Source of the DNA: Agaribacillus aureus
GTDB lineage: Bacteria; Bacteroidota; Bacteroidia; Cytophagales; Cyclobacteriaceae
NCBI GenBank assembly: GCA_030442055.1
Contig: JAUJEB010000004.1
Location: 806,001-870,000, forward strand
Reading direction: 5' to 3'
DNA length: 64,000 nt
In this document: positions 9,492 to 18,838 of the stretch, one piece after another
Layout of the letters: each line of letters begins with the position of its first letter
How positions within the stretch are numbered: the first letter of the stretch is position 1
Position numbers and translations under genes: made by a program
The notes under the pieces: generated by a model
What the model was told of the DNA's origin: nothing
Databases searched by the model: none
What the model saw: the letters and a program-made list of their open reading frames with translations, nothing else

Positions 9492-9494
9492 TTT

Positions 9495-9547
9495 GTAAGC
9501 TATGCCAGGGTGGGCCTACTAAAATGAGCATGGCATGATCAGCTTAC
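9495..9547. terminator. Hairpin between convergent PHP and response-regulator genes
   Basis: The left arm GTAAGCTATGCCA (9495-9507) pairs with TGGCAT (9531-9536) and AGCTTAC (9541-9547). A 4-nt GATC bulge lies on the right side and the loop is 23 nt. It overlaps the stop codon of the minus-strand gene. Its place between convergent stops suggests a bidirectional terminator, but there is no clear T tract. Confidence 0.45.
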
Positions 9548-10257
9548 TGATCCAGATTAAACCGGTATCCAACGCCCTTAATGGTGCTGATGTAGTTTTT
9601 GCCAATTTTATCTCTGATCTTCCTGATATGTACGTCGATTGTACGAGGCTGAACGTCGTAATCACTGGACCAGATATTGGATAATAAATCGTCCCTGGAA
9701 AATACCCTTTGGGGGTTGGCAGCCAGGAATCGCAATAAATCAAATTCTTTCTTCGGAAAATTTAACTCTTTCTGGCCCAGAAAAACCGTATAACTATGAT
9801 GGTTAATAACCAGCTCGCCACCGGCAATCAGCTGCAGGCTGGAGCCCTTTTGCATTTTTCTGGCAAATATCTTATTCACCCTTTCTTTTAAAGCACGTAT
9901 CTTGACCGGCTTTGCCACAAAATCATCTCCTCCGCTTTCAAAGGCATCTACCTCCAGCGACTCATCATTGTTGTCAGAGAGAAACATCACATAGGCATCC
10001 CGAAATATCTCGTTTTCCTTTATGGTACGACAAAACTTCAACCCGTTCCTGTCTGACATTAAAGCATTGATTATAAATAAGTCAGGCAAAAACTCAAGAG
10101 CACTTTCCATGATAGTCTCTTCCTTATCATGTGTTCTTACCTGATACCCTTCTTTTTCAAAATAATCTTTCAACAATTCTAATAATTCAATTGCATCATC
10201 AATTATCAAAATTTTCCCTTTCAGCATTGTTTTGTAGGCATAAATTTTATAACCCAC
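9544..10257 (-). CDS. OmpR/PhoB-family response regulator lacking the phospho-acceptor Asp
   Basis: This 237-residue protein joins a receiver domain (about 13-125) to a winged-helix DNA-binding domain (about 135-235, with FPKKEFDLLRFLA and RTIDVHIRKIRDKIG). The acidic pocket D20-D21 and the conserved K116 (AKP) are kept. The position that normally carries the phosphorylated Asp (PDLILLD...) is N64 in DLFIINALMSDRNG; the codon is AAT. The following Pro is also replaced. It is therefore probably phosphorylation-independent or regulated another way. No histidine kinase is adjacent. Translation more likely starts at M11 (ATG at 10227) because MLKGKILIIDD is the usual receiver start. Target genes are unknown. 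Confidence 0.92.
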   Translation of the reverse strand: MGYKIYAYKTMLKGKILIIDDAIELLELLKDYFEKEGYQVRTHDKEETIMESALEFLPDLFIINALMSDRNGLKFCRTIKENEIFRDAYVMFLSDNNDESLEVDAFESGGDDFVAKPVKIRALKERVNKIFARKMQKGSSLQLIAGGELVINHHSYTVFLGQKELNFPKKEFDLLRFLAANPQRVFSRDDLLSNIWSSDYDVQPRTIDVHIRKIRDKIGKNYISTIKGVGYRFNLDQ

Positions 10258-10501
10258 AATTAATTAACTAAAAGTGAATAGAATTTTAACTACGGATTAA
10301 TTATTTATTAAGAATTGGAAACATTGCGTTAATTTGATAATTAAAATTTAAAATGGTTGTTGAATCAAAGACACTAAACAAAGCATCATCGTTTCCCCTT
10401 AATGACCATAAGTTGACATTTTATCATAAAAAGGGATATTATTTTATTATTCCTCTATAAACGTTATATTTACGTTTATCAAATCTGACGGGACGCCTCC
10501 A

Positions 10502-11662
10502 ATGAATGAAAAATACATAGAAAAAATCCGCACAACCTACACTTCAAACTTTTCTCAGGAGCCGACAATGATTGGTGCTCCCGGGAGAATAAATATTTTG
10601 GGAGAGCATACCGACTATAACAACGGCTTTGTATTACCCGCTGCGGTAGACAAAATGACCTATCTGGCCGTGGGTGTCAGCGGAGGCGATGTATGTGAGA
10701 TTATTGCACATGACCTCGAAGAGAAAATCACCTTTAACATTCAGGACGAATTGCATCCCAAAGATCAGCACTGGAGCAATTACATTTTAGGCGTGGTGGA
10801 CGAGATTAAAAAATTAAAAAAGCCACTACAGGGTTTTAACTGTGTCTTTGGCGGGGATATTCCCATAGGCGCAGGGATGTCCTCTTCAGCGGCGTTGGAA
10901 TGTGGCGTTATTTTCGGTTTAAACGAGTTATTTAATCTGGGATTCGACCGAATGGAAATTGCCAGGCTGGGCCAGGCAGCAGAGCACCACTTTGTTGGTG
11001 TTAAGTGCGGTATTATGGATCAGTTTGCCAACATGTACGGTCAACCAAACAGCGCCATTGAGTTGGATTGTAAAAGTATGGATTTTAAATATCATCCGTC
11101 GTCTTTTCAAAATGTCTCCCTGATGTTGTTTGATACCCGCGTTCACCACTCCCTGGGTGATTCGGAGTATAATAAAAGAAGAAAAGAGTGCGAGCAAGGT
11201 GTGAGCGCCCTGCAAAATGCATTTCCCGGAATAGAAAGCCTACGAGACGCCACCCTCGAACAGTTGGAACAAATTAAAGATCAAATCAGCGAGGTGGTAT
11301 ACCGAAGGTGCTCCTTCATCATTAAAGAAAATCAGCGGGTTTCCCAGGCGGCCAGAGCGCTGGAGGAAGGTGACTTTACAACGCTTGGTAACATTATGTA
11401 TACCACCCACAACGGGTTAAGTAGCGATTACGAAGTGAGCTGCGAAGAGCTTGATTTTTTGGTGAAGGAATCGGTAAAGTATCCGGAAATCCTAGGCGCC
11501 AGAATGATGGGCGGAGGGTTTGGAGGTTGTACCTTAAATTTGGTGCAGGACAATCATTCCCCCAATATGATCGATGAGATCGGAAAAAATTTTGCCGGGC
11601 AATTCGGACACGATATGAAGGTTTACCCAGTAAATATTGCCAGAGGAACCTCAGTTATCTGA
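10502..11662 (+). CDS. galK: Galactokinase
   Basis: This GHMP-family kinase makes galactose 1-phosphate from galactose and ATP. Its 386 residues are normal for GalK. The sugar-binding signature GRINILGEHTDYNNG is at 28-42 (E35, H36, D38). The ATP loop PIGAGMSSSAALE is at 121-133. The catalytic Asp is D173 in GIMDQF. The C-terminal motif MMGGGFGGCT is also present. No galT, galM or galE is nearby, so the rest of the Leloir pathway must be elsewhere. Upstream, TATATTTA at 10465-10472 resembles a Bacteroidota -7 box (TAnnTTTG) with one mismatch. The assignment is firm. Confidence 0.96.
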   Translation: MNEKYIEKIRTTYTSNFSQEPTMIGAPGRINILGEHTDYNNGFVLPAAVDKMTYLAVGVSGGDVCEIIAHDLEEKITFNIQDELHPKDQHWSNYILGVVDEIKKLKKPLQGFNCVFGGDIPIGAGMSSSAALECGVIFGLNELFNLGFDRMEIARLGQAAEHHFVGVKCGIMDQFANMYGQPNSAIELDCKSMDFKYHPSSFQNVSLMLFDTRVHHSLGDSEYNKRRKECEQGVSALQNAFPGIESLRDATLEQLEQIKDQISEVVYRRCSFIIKENQRVSQAARALEEGDFTTLGNIMYTTHNGLSSDYEVSCEELDFLVKESVKYPEILGARMMGGGFGGCTLNLVQDNHSPNMIDEIGKNFAGQFGHDMKVYPVNIARGTSVI

Positions 11663-12199
11663 TAAGTATAAATAAGTTCCGCAACAGCCGGCCATGTCTA
11701 TTGAAAAACCTGCGGAATAATGACCGGTCTCAAGGCTTTTGGCAGTCAATCGGTAGCCGTGAAAAAGGTCAAAAGGATAGGATCAAAAACCAGTTAAATA
11801 CTTTTAGCACAACATTTAAATGAGATTAACGCCAGGTATTTCTGAACATATTTTCCAGAAATTTTGTTTTGATTAACGTTTGAAACTGGTTACTTTTAAA
11901 ATAATCATTTCAGTGATAAAAAAATTACTTATTATTATAAATAGTGCTTTTATCACATATATTTGCTTGGTTCTACAAGGTTTAGTGGCATCACAGACAC
12001 ACTTTTCTTTGTATTTCTTCGTCTTATATAAGCAAAGGAGAGGCAAGGCATTGTAGATTAAAAAAAAATGAAGGCTAAGAAATTTATATAGTATTTAAAA
12101 ACTTATTCGTTATTATTAGCCTGTACTAAGCAAAATTTGTATTCAATATTGTTAAGCTAGTTTTAAATTAACACCATATTCTACTAAACTCTAAAATTC
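11663..12199 (+). other. Long leader/intergenic region before the SusCD operon
   Basis: These 537 AT-rich bases separate galK from the SusCD operon. TATATTTG at 11958-11965 matches the Bacteroidota -7 consensus TAnnTTTG, but no TTTG lies 19 bases upstream. If used, it gives a 5' leader of about 230 bases. A 7-bp inverted repeat, TTCCGCA/TGCGGAA (11677-11683 and 11711-11717), has a 27-nt loop and no T tract. No ORF with codon-like character was seen. Confidence 0.35.
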
Positions 12200-12967
12200 A
12201 TGACAAGACTTTACAAAAGCTTATGGTTAGTGGTTTTAGCCATATTCATCCTTTCATGCGAAGATGATGATCCCCTACCGATGGCGGTAGCAGATTTTGC
12301 CGTTGATCCGGCGGTAATAGAAGTAGGTATACCAGTAATGTTTGACAACCTTTCTACCAACGCCGCCAGATATGAATGGGATTTTGGTGATGGGCAGGAT
12401 CCCATTACCGACATATCTCCCAGCATTACCTTTACATCAACCGGAACAACAACCGTCACCCTAAGAGCCTTTACCCAGGATGAACAGATGGCGGAAAAAA
12501 CCATGGACATTACCGTGAGGGAGCGTGTTTTAACAGCCATCTCCATAATTACCTATCCCATCACAAATAATGGTGTGGCGTGGGATGACGGTGAGACTGG
12601 GGTAGACACGTTGGCCGACGTAGTCATTCTACTTCAACCTGCCGACTCTCCGTCACCGGATGAAACGGTCTTGATTGGCCCTTTGGATAACTTTACAGCC
12701 CCTGCAGGATTTACCATAAATCTTGATGTTGCCCGTATTGTTTTGGGCAATGAAGATTGGGTATTTATCGCTGATGATTTTGATGGCGTAGACATCAACA
12801 ATGCAACAGCCGATGATTTTGAGCGGATTACGGGCGTTCAGTTTAATCCCATATCAGTACCCGCCATAAAAAATGATGACGGAGATGCCGGCGCAATTTC
12901 CGTACAATTTTTTGATTCGGACGTCAACGGACTGGTACAGGTTGATTTAAGTTTCAGTTTGGAATAG
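12200..12967 (+). CDS. PKD-domain surface lipoprotein, first gene of SusCD operon
   Basis: This 255-residue lipoprotein has a type II signal ending ILSC (C20). The acidic stretch EDDDP follows, as in Bacteroidota proteins moved to the outer face of the outer membrane. Residues about 30-110 form a PKD domain (FDNLSTNAARYEWDFGDG, then TVTLRAF). The C-terminal half is beta-rich and not recognised. It lies 15 bp before susC, so it is probably a surface binding or display component of the same uptake system. In related operons such an accessory lipoprotein is often placed after susD; here it leads. The ligand is unknown. Confidence 0.82.
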   Translation: MTRLYKSLWLVVLAIFILSCEDDDPLPMAVADFAVDPAVIEVGIPVMFDNLSTNAARYEWDFGDGQDPITDISPSITFTSTGTTTVTLRAFTQDEQMAEKTMDITVRERVLTAISIITYPITNNGVAWDDGETGVDTLADVVILLQPADSPSPDETVLIGPLDNFTAPAGFTINLDVARIVLGNEDWVFIADDFDGVDINNATADDFERITGVQFNPISVPAIKNDDGDAGAISVQFFDSDVNGLVQVDLSFSLE

Positions 12968-12982
12968 AGGTTTAATACGGTT

Positions 12983-15900
12983 ATGGCTATGGTTTCCATG
13001 CGCGAACAAAATCTTAAATTTAGTAAGAAGGGCTGGGTTATATTGTTTTTTGCGTTACTCATCCAGACATTTCCTTCATTTGCTCAGGAGCAAACAATGG
13101 TTACTGGAAAAGTGACAGACAATAGTGGCGAGGCGCTCGCGGGCGTCTCCGTATTTATCGAAGGCACAACAAAAGGAACCATTTCCGGTGTAGATGGAGA
13201 CTTTTCGCTGGAGGTTGGCAAAGGCCAGGTGTTGGTATTCCAAATGTTGGGCATGGAAACAGTAAAAATGCCTGTAACAAACGGTGGCCCTCTTGCCATA
13301 AAGTTAAAGGAGGAGTCATCGATACTCAATGAGGTAGTGGTAACCGGTTTTCAGGAAGTGAACCGGAAACTATTCACAGGAGCTGCGGAAAATATCAAAA
13401 TGGAAGACATTCAGTCTATTAGTACTGTCGATGTCAGCAGGGACCTGGAAGGGCGTGCCGCCGGCGTAAGCGTTGATAATGTCTCCGGAACGTTTGGTAC
13501 CTCCCCCAGAATCAGAATACGGGGTAACGCGTCTATCAACGGTAATAATCAACCGTTGTTTGTGGTAGACGGCGTAATTCTTGAAGATCTCACAAATGTA
13601 GACACTGAAGATTTTACGTCGGGGAATTCCAATACATTGATCAGTTCCTCCATAGCAAACCTCAATCCCAACGATATAGAATCCTTTCAGATTTTGAGAG
13701 ATGCTTCCGCCACGGCTATTTATGGTGCGCGGGCTGCAAACGGGGTTATTGTCATTACCACCAAACGCGGCAGAAGTGGCAGACTCCAGGTAAATTATAC
13801 GGGTAATTTCGCCGGCAAACTCAGACCGACCTATAACCAGTTTGATTTGTTGAATTCAGCGGAGGAAATGTCAGTATACCGGGAGTTATTTGAGAAGGGA
13901 CTAATCGATATAAGCACATCCGTCCAGGCGCAAAACTATGGAGCGATGGGCAAGATGTTTACGTTGATTGCAAACCATGAGCTTGATTGGGGTCCCGGGG
14001 GCACTTTAAATGAGGAGTTCCTGAACCAGTACGAAAACGCCAACACTGACTGGTTCGATGTATTGTTCAGAGATGTGGGCCTGCAACAACAGCATTCTTT
14101 GAGTTTTACAACGGGGAATGAAAAATCCAATAACTATTATTCCGTTAGTTACCTCGACGATCAGGGACAAACTATCGCCGATAAGGTGCAGCGATTTACC
14201 GGAACGGCAAGAAATACCTATTTTATTTCAGATAAGTTTACTTTTGGACTTAAGCTTAATGCCAGCTACCGGGATCAGAAAGTACCCGGTACCAGGAACA
14301 GGGAATTTGACCCCATTACAGGTCGGTTTAGCCGAAACTTTGATATCAACCCTTTAAGTTATGCGCTAAATACCAGCCGTTCTATCAGACCTTTTGATGA
14401 AAATGGTAACCGGGAATACTTCAGACGTAATTTTGCGCCATTCAATATTCTCGACGAACTTGATCTTAACTTTATTGATATCCAGGTGGTGGATGTATCA
14501 GCCCAGGTTGATTTTGAGGTAAGACCTATGGAAAATCTGGCCATTAAGGGAGTAGCCCAGGCAAGATATGCCAACACCCAGCGCGATCATACTGTCCATG
14601 AAAATTCCAACCAGGCCGAAGCATACCGCGCCAACGAAACACAGTTTATTCAGAATGCCAACAACCTGTTATTCCGAGATCCCGATAATCCGGGCCTGAA
14701 CCCCCAGGTGGTCTTGCCACAGGGAGGTTTTAACTATCTGGATCAAAGCGAATTACTGAATTTTTTTAATAGAATAAGCGCCGAGTGGTCTCATAAATTA
14801 AATGATATTCATGAGTTTAATATTCTTGCCGGACAGGAAATGCGGTTTACTAACAGGTCCGCAACCAGCACCACTGGCATCGGTGTCGTTTATGAAAGTG
14901 GTGGTGTGGTAGTCACAGATCCGTCAATCATTGAATTCTTCAACTTACAAAATATTGATTATTTCGGCCTGAGCGAAGAACGCGACCGCTTTTTCGGGTT
15001 GTTTTTCAACGGTGGATATTCTTATAAATCGCGTTACATAGCCAATTTTACGGTCCGCTACGACGGGTCAAATCAACTGGGAGAAAGCGACGCCGCTCGC
15101 TATCTGCCAACCTGGAATGTCAGCGGTGCATGGAATGTCGATAGTGAGCCGTTCTTTCGAAATATTCGCATATTTAATTCATTTGATTATTTGAAGGTGA
15201 GAGGAACCTACGGTATCTCCGGTAACCTGCCGCCAGCTGCCAGCGCCTTACTAAATCTTCAATCCGATGTTACTATTCGCCCCACAGACGTGGAGCCCCT
15301 GCTAAATATAGTGGACCTGACCAATACTGAACTGACCTGGGAAAAACTGAGGGAATTTAATGTAGGACTGGACTTTGGGTTGAAGCGGGAGAAACTAAGC
15401 GGATCATTTAATTTCTATATCCGCGAAGCTTTTGATCTTATTGGCACGGTACAGACCAGTGGTGTCGGTGGCCAGGGCCTTAAATTCGGTAATTTTGCAG
15501 ATATGGAAGCGGTAGGATATGAGATATCATTATCATCGCTCAATTTAGAGAAAGGAGATTTCACCTGGAGTACCCAATTTAATTTTGGTTACACCAAGGA
15601 TAAGATTACAAAACTGGATTTCGGTCCTAGAATTGCAGACGCCATTGGACAGAATGGGGCAGCGGTACTGGGAGGCCCCAGAAGAGGACTATTTTCCACA
15701 AAATTTGCAGGTTTAAATTCACAGGGAATTCCCGAATTCTTTGACGAAAACGGGGAAAGAGTCTTTCAATATGACTTGCAGGAAAGGGGCAATTTGAATG
15801 AAGTCCTTCAATTTGAGGGACCTGTAGAGCCCAGAGGTACCGGAGGGTTGTCCAATACTTTTACCTACAAGGGATTTACACTGAGTGCCTTGCTGTCCTT

Positions 15901-16345
15901 TAAATTTGACTATAAAATCAGGCTCAACGATGCCTTCTTCCCTACCTATACGGACTTTGATGCGTTACCAGGTGATTTGGCGGATCGTTGGGCGGTGCCC
16001 GGTGATGAAAACCGGACTGACATTCCCGTTATCCTTGACCAGGGAGTGGCAAGAAGTGATGGAAACATAACACTTGCTTATCAGCTTTTCAATAAAAGTA
16101 CGGTTAGAGTAGCGGATGGAGATTATATAAGATTGAGAACGGTACGATTGTCATACCAGGTTCCACCTGATTTGGCCAGTCGCTTTGGGTTATCGAGTAT
16201 GGGAATGTCCATCGAAGGGCAAAACCTTGCGCTACTGTATTCCGATGACGCATTAAACGGGCAAGACCCGGAATTTTTCAGGTCGGGAGGTGTTTCGCTG
16301 CCGCAACCCAGACTAGTCACTTTTTCATTGAATATTGGACTGTAA
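12983..16345 (+). CDS. SusC/RagA-family TonB-dependent outer-membrane transporter
   Basis: This outer-membrane barrel imports a bulky ligand with TonB energy and its SusD partner. It has 1120 residues. After the signal peptide (cleavage likely after PSFAQ) comes a carboxypeptidase-regulatory-like domain, VTGKVTDNSGEALAGVSV. A TonB-box-like region (LNEVVVTGFQ) follows, then the plug with FVVDGV and the SusC signature DASATAIYGARAANGVIVITTKRG. The C-terminus, ending FSLNIGL, is typical of an outer-membrane barrel. An alternative start at 12998 (MREQNLKFSKK) gives a more compact signal peptide. susD follows after 12 bp. No glycosidase is in the operon, so the substrate need not be a polysaccharide. 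Confidence 0.95.
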   Translation: MAMVSMREQNLKFSKKGWVILFFALLIQTFPSFAQEQTMVTGKVTDNSGEALAGVSVFIEGTTKGTISGVDGDFSLEVGKGQVLVFQMLGMETVKMPVTNGGPLAIKLKEESSILNEVVVTGFQEVNRKLFTGAAENIKMEDIQSISTVDVSRDLEGRAAGVSVDNVSGTFGTSPRIRIRGNASINGNNQPLFVVDGVILEDLTNVDTEDFTSGNSNTLISSSIANLNPNDIESFQILRDASATAIYGARAANGVIVITTKRGRSGRLQVNYTGNFAGKLRPTYNQFDLLNSAEEMSVYRELFEKGLIDISTSVQAQNYGAMGKMFTLIANHELDWGPGGTLNEEFLNQYENANTDWFDVLFRDVGLQQQHSLSFTTGNEKSNNYYSVSYLDDQGQTIADKVQRFTGTARNTYFISDKFTFGLKLNASYRDQKVPGTRNREFDPITGRFSRNFDINPLSYALNTSRSIRPFDENGNREYFRRNFAPFNILDELDLNFIDIQVVDVSAQVDFEVRPMENLAIKGVAQARYANTQRDHTVHENSNQAEAYRANETQFIQNANNLLFRDPDNPGLNPQVVLPQGGFNYLDQSELLNFFNRISAEWSHKLNDIHEFNILAGQEMRFTNRSATSTTGIGVVYESGGVVVTDPSIIEFFNLQNIDYFGLSEERDRFFGLFFNGGYSYKSRYIANFTVRYDGSNQLGESDAARYLPTWNVSGAWNVDSEPFFRNIRIFNSFDYLKVRGTYGISGNLPPAASALLNLQSDVTIRPTDVEPLLNIVDLTNTELTWEKLREFNVGLDFGLKREKLSGSFNFYIREAFDLIGTVQTSGVGGQGLKFGNFADMEAVGYEISLSSLNLEKGDFTWSTQFNFGYTKDKITKLDFGPRIADAIGQNGAAVLGGPRRGLFSTKFAGLNSQGIPEFFDENGERVFQYDLQERGNLNEVLQFEGPVEPRGTGGLSNTFTYKGFTLSALLSFKFDYKIRLNDAFFPTYTDFDALPGDLADRWAVPGDENRTDIPVILDQGVARSDGNITLAYQLFNKSTVRVADGDYIRLRTVRLSYQVPPDLASRFGLSSMGMSIEGQNLALLYSDDALNGQDPEFFRSGGVSLPQPRLVTFSLNIGL

Positions 16346-16357
16346 AGATTTCATAAA

Positions 16358-17908
16358 ATGTTGTTGAGAGATAGAGACATTCCACAAAGAAAATATAAGA
16401 TCAACGGTTTCAGGCGAATCAGCCAATTTACTATGATGCTTGTGCTATTTACAGGCATATCTTGCGACAGTTTTTTGGATGAAGTACCCGACAACCGGGT
16501 AGCACTTGATGACCTGGAAAAAGCATCACAACTGCTCACAAATGCCTACTCAGCTTCAAGTTATGCTTTTACTGATTGGATGACTGATAATGTAGGCTTT
16601 ACCAGAGGTGTTAATTTGAGGCCAAATCACATTGAAGCTTATAGCTGGGAGGATTTTACAGGTGATCCCAATAATCAAGATACACCTACCTTTTACTGGT
16701 TTCAATCCTATAACGCTATCGCACACGCCAACGAAGTATTGGCTGTTTTGGAGGACCTGCCTGCTACTACCACCGAACTTGAGGAAAGAAAAGATGCTGT
16801 AGAGTCAGAAGCATTGCTGACCAGGGCCTATGCCCATTTTATGCTCGTTAATCTCTTCGGTAACCACTATGATGAAAGTTCAGCCAGCAACGATCCAGGC
16901 GTACCGTATATTGAAACACCCGAGACCGTTTTCATCGGTCAATATGAACGAAATACAGTGCAGGAGGTTTATGACAAAGTTGAGGAGGATATGCTCAGAG
17001 GTATTGCCCTTGTTAACGACAACTTTTTCCTAAACTCGGGGAAATATCATTTCAACAAAAATGCAGCCCTGGCATTTGCCTCCCGTTTTTATCTTTTCAA
17101 AGGAGATTGGAACAAATGTATTGAATACAGTGATCAAATGCTTGGTAGCGATCCTGCTGCGTTTATAAGAGATTTTACCTCCGAAGAGTTTCGCGCTGCA
17201 AGCTCATCAATACAAGGTTATCCGCAACTCTACTCCTCCCCTGAGTTACCCAGTAACCTGATGCTCATACGAAAATCTTCACTGGTACAAAGAACCGATT
17301 TTGCACATTCACCGACTAATACCATTTACAGTAATCTATTTGCAGCTCATCCTTTTACAGGTATCATTGACGACAGGGAAAATCCTTCCTTTGTGAAGGG
17401 TGTTAACGGTTCATTCCCGGTAAGATATGAGAGTCTTTTCCAAAGAAGCGGGCTCAATTCAAATACCGGCTTTCCCTATCACATAGCCCTGGCTTTCAGA
17501 GGGGAAGAGGTATTGCTTAATCGTGTTGAAGCCTACATCCGTACCGGAAGGATCTCGGATGCCATCGCTGACCTTCAGGTGCTTACCGATAACCGGTATC
17601 GCATTACAACGGCTGGTGGCAACAGAACCCTGAGCATGACACTTATAAGAAATTTCTATGGCGTGGGTGGCAATCCCTTTATTCGCGATGAGGTGGTGTT
17701 AATGGAATACTACCTTTTGGAGAAGCAAAAGGAATTTATTATGCAGGGAATGCGCTGGTTTGATATAAAAAGGTTTGATATTTCAGTACGACACGTACTT
17801 GGAGATGAGGTTACCGTCATTACATTGGAGGAGGATGATAAGCGGAAAGTATTTCAAATACCGCAGACGGCTATCGATGTGGGAGGGTTAAATCCCAATC
17901 CCAGGTAA
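16358..17908 (+). CDS. SusD/RagB-family surface lipoprotein
   Basis: This substrate-binding lid partner of the SusC transporter lies on the cell surface. It has 516 residues. The lipobox FTGISC places the cysteine at residue 36, followed by DSFLDEVPDNR, the usual SusD N-terminus. TPR-like helices follow. The C-terminal region has QKEFIMQGMRWFDIKRF, a hallmark of the RagB/SusD fold. The long N-terminus before the signal suggests that an internal ATG at 16433 (MMLVLFTGISC) could be the true start. It lies between susC and the zinc metallohydrolase gene in one operon. Confidence 0.94.
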   Translation: MLLRDRDIPQRKYKINGFRRISQFTMMLVLFTGISCDSFLDEVPDNRVALDDLEKASQLLTNAYSASSYAFTDWMTDNVGFTRGVNLRPNHIEAYSWEDFTGDPNNQDTPTFYWFQSYNAIAHANEVLAVLEDLPATTTELEERKDAVESEALLTRAYAHFMLVNLFGNHYDESSASNDPGVPYIETPETVFIGQYERNTVQEVYDKVEEDMLRGIALVNDNFFLNSGKYHFNKNAALAFASRFYLFKGDWNKCIEYSDQMLGSDPAAFIRDFTSEEFRAASSSIQGYPQLYSSPELPSNLMLIRKSSLVQRTDFAHSPTNTIYSNLFAAHPFTGIIDDRENPSFVKGVNGSFPVRYESLFQRSGLNSNTGFPYHIALAFRGEEVLLNRVEAYIRTGRISDAIADLQVLTDNRYRITTAGGNRTLSMTLIRNFYGVGGNPFIRDEVVLMEYYLLEKQKEFIMQGMRWFDIKRFDISVRHVLGDEVTVITLEEDDKRKVFQIPQTAIDVGGLNPNPR

Positions 17909-17943
17909 TTAGTGAAAGTTAGTAGAGAAAAAAAGACATCAAC

Positions 17944-18831
17944 ATGTTATACAACGTTATTTCAAGAAGCAATCTAACAAAATTAACCCTTTTTCTGGGG
18001 CTGTTTTTGATCAGTAGTTCTTGCTACGATGATGAATCTTTAAATGTGCCGGTCCGGGACGTAAACGTGGACTTAAGTGACCCGTTGGATAGATATATAC
18101 AGGAAAACTTCACCGATAAATACGGTATGGCCATCCGATATCGCTTTGTGGATCGATACGTTGATCCGGACGAACGCGTAGCGCCACCGAGGGTAGAGGT
18201 GGTCAGACCGATGCTTGATTTTATTCAAAAGTTCTGGATAGATCCCTACCTGGAAGTTGCAAACGGAGAAGCGTTTTTCAAAGATCATGTGCCTGCAGAG
18301 ATCGTATTTTTGGGAGGGTTTATTTTTAATGAAGACGGAACGGTTACTTTGGGTACCGCTGATGCCGGCGCTCAGATAACATTTACCAACGTAAATTCAA
18401 TTGATCCCGATGACGTAGATTGGAGAGCGCTTCAGTTGCAGACGGTTTATCACGAATTTGCCCATACGGTTCACCAGCGCTATAAACTTCCGGTAGCATT
18501 TGAGACGATCTCACCTACCGGTTACAGCAGTGCCGGATCCTGGTTCAATGTGCCGGAGGAAGAGGCCTTGCAAAGGGGATTTGTATCTCCGTACTCTACC
18601 AGCTCCCCAAATGAAGATTTTGCAGAAACGGTGGCTTTTTATCTCTTTGATCCCAATTTTCTGGACGATACTTTGACAGATGAACCGGATTGTGAATCAG
18701 CCGATTGCGAAAGTAGAAATGAGGGTAGAGAGCGCATACGGCAAAAGGTCAATGCCATTTCCGCTCATTATGAAAAGGTAACAGGTGTGAGCCTCCAGGC
18801 TTTGAGAGAAGCCGTTCAATCAAAACTTTAG
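17944..18831 (+). CDS. Substrate-import-associated zinc metallohydrolase lipoprotein
   Basis: This 295-residue lipoprotein has its cysteine at C27 (SSSC) with YDDE after it. The zinc site reads HEFAHTVHQ (H170, E171, H174). A downstream EDFAE (about 224-228) probably gives the third ligand, as in gluzincin-like peptidases. It matches the lipoprotein HExxH family found next to SusC/SusD pairs in Bacteroidota. It probably acts on the ligand at the cell surface, with peptide or amide cleavage the likeliest chemistry. The substrate is unknown. It lies 35 bp after susD and 7 bp before the DUF4302 gene. Confidence 0.85.
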   Translation: MLYNVISRSNLTKLTLFLGLFLISSSCYDDESLNVPVRDVNVDLSDPLDRYIQENFTDKYGMAIRYRFVDRYVDPDERVAPPRVEVVRPMLDFIQKFWIDPYLEVANGEAFFKDHVPAEIVFLGGFIFNEDGTVTLGTADAGAQITFTNVNSIDPDDVDWRALQLQTVYHEFAHTVHQRYKLPVAFETISPTGYSSAGSWFNVPEEEALQRGFVSPYSTSSPNEDFAETVAFYLFDPNFLDDTLTDEPDCESADCESRNEGRERIRQKVNAISAHYEKVTGVSLQALREAVQSKL

Positions 18832-18838
18832 AAAATTC

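Noticed and set aside
11677-11717. Inverted repeat TTCCGCA/TGCGGAA after galK as a terminator
   Set aside because: The loop is 27 nt, the stem only 7 bp, and no T tract follows.
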